The notes under the pieces are model-generated. The model was not told the DNA's origin, ran no database searches, and worked only from the letters and a program-made list of their open reading frames with translations. The translations under genes and the position numbers were made by a program. From contig NC_064426.1 in assembly GCF_023375975.1 (NCBI RefSeq), positions 2,533,001 to 2,597,000 on the forward strand: a stretch of DNA of 64,000 nucleotides, written 5' to 3'. Below are positions 59,080 through 64,000 of the stretch, piece by piece. Origin of the DNA: Astyanax mexicanus. Taxonomy: Eukaryota > Chordata > Actinopteri > Characiformes > Acestrorhamphidae. Every line of letters starts with the position of its first letter. The stretch's first letter is position 1.

Positions 59080-59410
59080 AGGAACACGTGATTACTATTA
59101 GATCTGAACCTGTCTCACTCCGAGTGTCAACAACCCAATTGGTTTCTCTCGGCTTCCAGCGAACAGAGCCTCCCCTCCCACAGCCTGAGCTCTCGCAGCG
59201 CCGCCGTCGCGCCGCTGTGCTGTCGCGCTCTCTGAGAGAGGCCGCGTGGTGTATATGCAAAGCGTGTCACGCGAAATGTAACGCTTTTTTGGGTGTATTA
59301 ATTACCGTTCGCCGCAAAATGCAAAAGACAATTATTACGAGGGCTCGGCTCCGAAATGCTTTGAGTGAAAAGCCATTTCAAACCCTGATTGCTTTCATAA
59401 TTGCATCCCG
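59080..59410. promoter_or_regulatory. Candidate conserved regulatory block 5' of the Ig1 exon
   Basis: Unique CpG-retaining sequence with CACGTG (59086), TATATGCAAAGC (POU-like), ATTAATTACCG and CAATTATTAC motifs. No repeat similarity elsewhere in the window. Conservation untested. Confidence 0.3.
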
Positions 59411-59777
59411 TTTCCTCGCCTCTCTCTTTCTCTCTCTCTCTTTCTCTTTTTGTTTTTTTTTTCCTATATTTACCTCTAATTTTATATTCAGAGCTTCCCT
59501 GAAACCCTATGGGATTTAGAGTCTGTCCAATACAATGGTATATAGCTGTAAACAACAATATAAGATCATTCATATTATATACACTAGTAAATATGCAAAT
59601 CTGGCCAAAGAAAAGAAAAAAAATCACCACCTGGATGTAAGTAAGTAAATGATGTGGGGTTGGTTGGTTGATGCGGCAGTTGATCTGCAGGTTTAGGTTC
59701 AGCAACAGTATGTGCTGAAAGAATAAAAACAGCTGACTACCTGAATATACTGAATATAGACCAGCTTATTCCTGAAT

Positions 59778-59988
59778 CATATTCTCCTCCACCAGTCTTA
59801 CACACTGCTTTTGGATAACTTTATGCTGCTTTACTCCTGGTCCAAAATCTAAGCAGTTCAGTTTGGTGGTTTGATGGCTTGTGATCATCCATCTTCCTCT
59901 TGATTATATTCCAGAGGTCTTTATTCAATTAGGTAAAATCAAAGAAACTCATCGTTTTAAAGTAATTTTTTGTTAGAGCGGTACACAT
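59778..59988 (-). mobile_element. Tc1-derived family A fragment (reverse)
   Basis: Contains the core from TTCTCCTCCACCAGTCTTAC to the end near AGAGCGGTAC. The other arm is absent. Confidence 0.8.
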
Positions 59989-60608
59989 GGGGCTTCATAT
60001 AACTCTGTAACATGTGAGACGGCTCAACTTGTAGAGAGTTGTAGAGGTTCCTAATGGAGACGACAGCAGCAGTATGTGGATCTCATTAACCCAACGGTGG
60101 TTTTCTGGACGTCTTTTGTCTTTTCCGACTGTCTCTTTTTTTTTTGTCTGAGGGGAAATTTGACTAAACTATTCCTCTAAAGCTCAGGTTTAGTTGCTGG
60201 CTGATCAAGCTGCATGATAAGGCGTAAAACACGGCCGTGTGAATGTTTAAAACCAGTGATTAAGCAGAAGCTCGGTCTCGGGTTGGAAAAGCCATTATAA
60301 TCTTCACCCTGGAGCCCTTCGCCGGGGTCGCTCTGCCAACCTTCCCTGTGGATCGGGGGGAGGTCAGGCAGTCAGACCGTAATTGAAGCAGAGACAGAGG
60401 GCCACATTTCAGATGCAGACGGAGCCGGGAGCTCCCCGTCACCCACGGACGGCACATATCACTCCCGTACCCACACAAACTCATTAGGGGCCGGAAAAGA
60501 CTGAAAGGGCCCATAAAAAACTAAAAGCCTAAAATGGGCTCAGATCACTGAAAAGTGAATTTTCTAAAAGAGAAATAGTTTAATACAGCATTGCAAACAT
60601 TCAAACAT

Positions 60609-60670
60609 ACCGTATTTTACGGACTATAAGGTGCACTGTAATATGAGGCGCATTTTAAGTACAATACAAT
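60609..60670. mobile_element. Dispersed repeat, ACGGACTATAAGG core
   Basis: ACCGTATTTTACGGACTATA and AGGCGCATTTTAAG form the terminus of a repeat common in fish genomes. The element may run on to about 61030 but the opposite end was not recognised. Confidence 0.55.
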
Positions 60671-61446
60671 AGTAAGGAACATGGAAGTTGCCATGTTTCC
60701 CTTCTAATTCAGCAGGTCTTTCCACTGGATGTTAATCTACACAGATTTATCTCTTTAAAACTGTTTATTTGGGTGAGTAATGCACTTCCATTTATTGCCA
60801 CTAAGCTTAGATTTACAATATTTCATCTAAGGGTGAGTTTTCAGTGAAGTTTCTCCAGCACTAAGGCTAGGTGCAGCAGCATTAGCATTAGCTGCTAAAC
60901 GCAGCATTAGCTACTAGCGCTAGATACAGTTAGTGGTAGTAAACGCTGCAGAATATAATCATTAAACTAAGGAATCTTGAGTTTCCCAGTAAAACAGGGC
61001 ACTGTTGGGCTCTGTTCTGATTGGCTGGCCTGTATTATCATTTGTTGCTGATATCAGTCCGCAGTTGACCCGTGTTTGTTGAGGCTCAGCTTCCATTCTC
61101 TTTCTCTCTACTCTTTCTCCACTTGTTTTATTTCTTTCTCTTTCTCATTCTTTTTCTATAAAAAGGTTTTAGCTGAAATTGGAAACGCCAAATTAACTAA
61201 GAGGTTTGGCTAAATGCAGAACACCAAACACATTTTTTTCCCACAGGTTTTTTATCCTTCTGCCACTTTTTACCACGGAATAAAAAAAAGCATGAATATA
61301 TGAATCTCGTTTTTTCACAGAAAACATCATTATACTGTATGAATTATTAGTTTCGTTTCAGTGCATTTTTTTAAGCCAAATAGTTTTGGTTGCTGAAATT
61401 ATTTTTGTTTTCTGTCTGTATTTTGTATTCATTTCATCCAATTTGC

Positions 61447-61448
61447 CA

Positions 61449-61482
<34 letters not shown>

Positions 61483-62343
61483 ACTCATACAATCTGTCTC
61501 TCTTTTACAGTATCTCTCTGTCACTGTTGTAGTCTTTCTCTCTCTGGCTCTCTCTCTCTTTTACAGTCTTTCTCTCTATCTCTCTCACTCATACAGCCTC
61601 TCTCTTTCTCTTTCTCTGACTTTTATAGTCTTTCCCTCTCTTTCACTCTCTCGTCTCTCTCTCTTTTACAGTCTCTCTCTCTCACTCTCTCTCTTTCTCT
61701 CTTTTACAGTCTCTCTCTCTCTCTCTTTTTCTCTTTTACAGTCTCTCTCTCTCTCTCTTTTTCTCTTTTACAGTCTCTCTCTCTCACTCTCTCTTTTTCT
61801 CTTTTACAGTCTCTCTCTCTTTCTCTTATACAGTCTCTCTCTTTACAGTATCTATTATTTTTTAGTCTCTCACTCTCTCTTTTACAGTCTTCCTCTCTCT
61901 CTGTATCTCTCTCTTCCTTTCTTTTAGAGTATCACTCTCTCTTTTACAGTCTCTCTCTCTCTCTCTCTCTCTCTCACTCATACAATCTGTCTCTCTTTTA
62001 CAGTATCTCTCTGTCACTGTTGTAGTCTTTCTCTCTCTGGCTCTCTCTCTCTTTTACAGTCTCTCTCTTTCTCTCTTTTACAGTCTCTCTCTCTCTCTCT
62101 TTTTCTCTTTTACAGTCTCTCTCTCTCACTCTCTCTTTTTCTCTTTTACAGTCTCTCTCTCTCACTCTCTCTTTTTCTCTTTTACAGTCTCTCTCTCTCT
62201 CTCTTTCTCTTATACAGTCTCTCTCTTTACAGTATCTATTATTTTTTAGTCTCTCACTCTCTCTTTTACAGTCTTCCTCTCTCTCTCTCTCTGTATCTCT
62301 CTCTTCCTTTCTTTTAGAGTATCACTCTCTCTTTTACAGTCTA

Positions 62344-62378
<35 letters not shown>

Positions 62379-62410
62379 TTTTACAGTATCTCTCTCAGTC
62401 TGTCTCGCTT
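61447..62410. repeat. CT-rich composite array with a TTTTACAGT motif and block duplication
   Basis: CTCTCTTTTACAGTCTCTCT units repeat more than fifteen times. A larger block beginning CACTCATACAATCTGTCTC at 61482 recurs at 61975, and a second landmark (CTTTACAGTATCTATTATTT) occurs at about 61841 and 62225, showing a duplication of some 400-490 bp with later length change. Confidence 0.92.
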
Positions 62411-63207
62411 TCTCTCTTTGAGGTGCTGCTGATTAGTGGTTCTAGAACTTCAGCACTGTGTTTTTCTCTGTCTCACACACACACACTATACACACACACA
62501 CACACACACTATACACACACACACTATACACACACACACACACTTATATATATGCAGCACCTTCAGCTGGAATGATGCTCCTGAGGGAGGGTGGATGGAG
62601 CGGAGTGTGGGCGGAGTTTGTGAAGCTCCAGGGATGAGCAGATAGAGAGATAACAGTATAAATTAAAATAAGACAGAGATGAGAGGATGATGATCCTGGG
62701 CTGAGTGTCTGTATCTGCTGTAGCTGCTGAGAGGAGAATAAACAAGACAGATCCTCTCTAAATTAATCAGCATAAACTGACCAGCTGGGACCGAACCAGA
62801 ACCGGCAGCAGCCCGGCACTCGGCACCCGGCACCCGGCACCTGGCAGCGCTGAGACAGGTGTTCTGGTCCGGCTCGAGACGGAGCTGCTTATCAGAGACA
62901 GCAGCTCATTAACAGCTCATCACTTTATCAGCCTCAGATCAGATCAGCCGGGGCGTAATGTGCCACTGATGGGCATCAGGTTCTGATATGAGATCTGCAG
63001 CAGCGCTGTCATACCCCACAGATACCTGCTGCTCATCCCTGCTCATCCCTGACACTCACCTGACCGACCTGATCAAAGCAATATTCAATTAGTTTAATTT
63101 AATCAGACGCCCTTCAGACAGACTAGGACTTTATATATTCCAGGGATTTCCGTGCAGCTTTCTACAACCCTAGTGAAATAAAAAGTGTATTAAAGTATAC
63201 TAATCAT

Positions 63208-63560
63208 TAGGGGTGGGCGATATGGCCCTAAAATAATATCACGATATTCCATGGTATTTTAACAAAAATATCTCAAGAATACACTACTGCAACAAAATAT
63301 ATATATTTTTAAATAACTTTATTGTTGCATACGATAAGGCATTATATGGCACACCCTTAAACTGAGATATTTAAAAATACAAGAATTTTTATCAGAAGTC
63401 AATGATCCAGAATGTTATGATACTAACAATGAGCTCCATATATATCCATATATCCATGATTAAAGTAAAATAAATAGTAGCTATGTAATGAAAAACAATA
63501 TTTTAGGGTATAATATCGTTCATGCTATTCAAAAATGATATACTAAGCATTATTATAAAG
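63208..63560. mobile_element. Dispersed repeat beginning GGGGTGGGCGATATGGCC
   Basis: This start followed by CTAAAATAATATCACGATAT is a familiar fish interspersed repeat. Class not determined, far end uncertain. Confidence 0.5.
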
Positions 63561-63596
63561 CTACAGTGCACTAAAGTGTTCTTGTATCCACATTAT

Positions 63597-64000
63597 GTCA
63601 CGGAGACCCAGGCAGGGAGACGAGGAGGCGGACACAAATGCAGGTAAGGGTAAATGAATGATTTAATAAATAAATAACAAATAAACAATGAAACAAGTAA
63701 CGTAAACATGTAACCAAGATAAACGAATAATCAAAAACCAAAACAAACGAGTGAAACTAGAGAACATAAACCTAAACAAACAAGAAGTACTTATGATAAA
63801 CTAACGGAATAAATACAAGTAGCTAATCTAGAAAATAAACACAAAGCAGGGATATATACAAGGAGCTTAGGGAGACGGAAATAAACAGGAAACTAGAAAC
63901 ATAAAACTAGAGATAAACACAGAGACTAAGGCGCGAGGAACAGAGGCAATGAAACACAGAGAAAGACGAACGACAGGGGAAGGTGCACAGACCGACGGAG
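63597..64000. repeat. A-rich dispersed repeat, cut by the window edge
   Basis: GTCACGGAGACCCAGGCAGG then T-poor AAATAAACAA- and AAACTAGA-type sequence to the end. The complement of 20743-20985 has the same base style and ends in a GGGCATAACA-like motif, so the two may be the same class. This is uncertain. Confidence 0.4.

Larger units (their letters stand above)
55542..64000 (-). other. unc5a intron 5' of the Ig1 exon, partial
   Basis: At least 8.4 kb of intron upstream of the Ig1 exon. It contains degenerate arrays (55.9-56.95, 58.05-58.77 kb), a G-rich tract (57.35-57.44 kb), CA and CT microsatellites, a unique CpG-retaining block (59.08-59.41 kb) and several dispersed repeats. I looked for the first half of Ig1 (VKNKPV- and CKA-like blocks) and did not see it. 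Confidence 0.7.

Noticed and set aside
60260..60514. 84-codon minus-strand frame as the missing first half of Ig1
   Set aside because: It lacks Ig landmarks (no VKNKPV-like strand, no CKA motif) and has no convincing acceptor or phase-1 donor.
61390..62025. 211-codon Ser/Leu-rich open frame on the plus strand
   Set aside because: Translation of the CT-rich TTTTACAG array. The open frame follows from base composition.

Overview
This window is vertebrate, almost certainly teleost, nuclear DNA. It carries the central part of one large gene on the minus strand: the netrin receptor unc5a. Seven coding exons add up to 1251 nt (417 codons) and join in a single open frame. All inferred introns are GT-AG. 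The exons encode the second half of Ig domain 1, Ig domain 2, two thrombospondin type-1 (TSP1) repeats, the transmembrane segment with the juxtamembrane region, and the cytoplasmic linker that leads into the ZU5 domain. The signal peptide and first half of Ig1 lie beyond the right edge. The ZU5, UPA and death-domain exons lie beyond the left edge. Paralogue assignment to unc5a (not unc5b/c/d) rests on the transmembrane exon, the IAYLRKNF junction and the GLPxM start of the Ig1 exon.

Layout from right to left, which is the direction of transcription: Ig1 exon 55398-55541; Ig2 exons 51935-52038 and 50187-50367; TSP1-1 44373-44540; a 23-kb intron; TSP1-2 21174-21338; a 17.8-kb intron; transmembrane exon 3206-3394; cytoplasmic linker exon 164-463. 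I see no second protein-coding host gene. About 98% of the window is intron.

The introns are dominated by young repeats. A Tc1/mariner-derived non-autonomous family (ends CAGCTCTG) has at least ten copies, and each still carries a decayed C-terminal piece of a DD34E transposase. Other Tc1 relics, including the 5' half of a transposase gene, lie at 24.3, 30.2-31.1, 39.75-40.5 and 45.0 kb. hAT-like elements lie at 14.2, 43.2-44.3 and 48.3 kb. There is a tRNA-headed SINE with fragments, several fold-back elements, and many mini- and microsatellites. The largest minisatellite is about 2.1 kb of a 46-bp unit that grew inside one arm of a palindromic element. This repeat profile resembles that of ostariophysan fishes such as characins, but that is only an impression.

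Between the repeats are several non-repetitive, CpG-retaining blocks (about 33.1-33.6, 47.2-48.2, 53.1-53.4, 54.9-55.3 and 59.1-59.4 kb) that are reasonable candidates for conserved enhancers. I found no wholly new gene system. The most unusual items are: the 46-bp array, which repeats an acceptor-like motif in the sense orientation of unc5a; the hAT element ending 32 bp from a splice donor; and the Tc1-derived family that keeps the end of its transposase.
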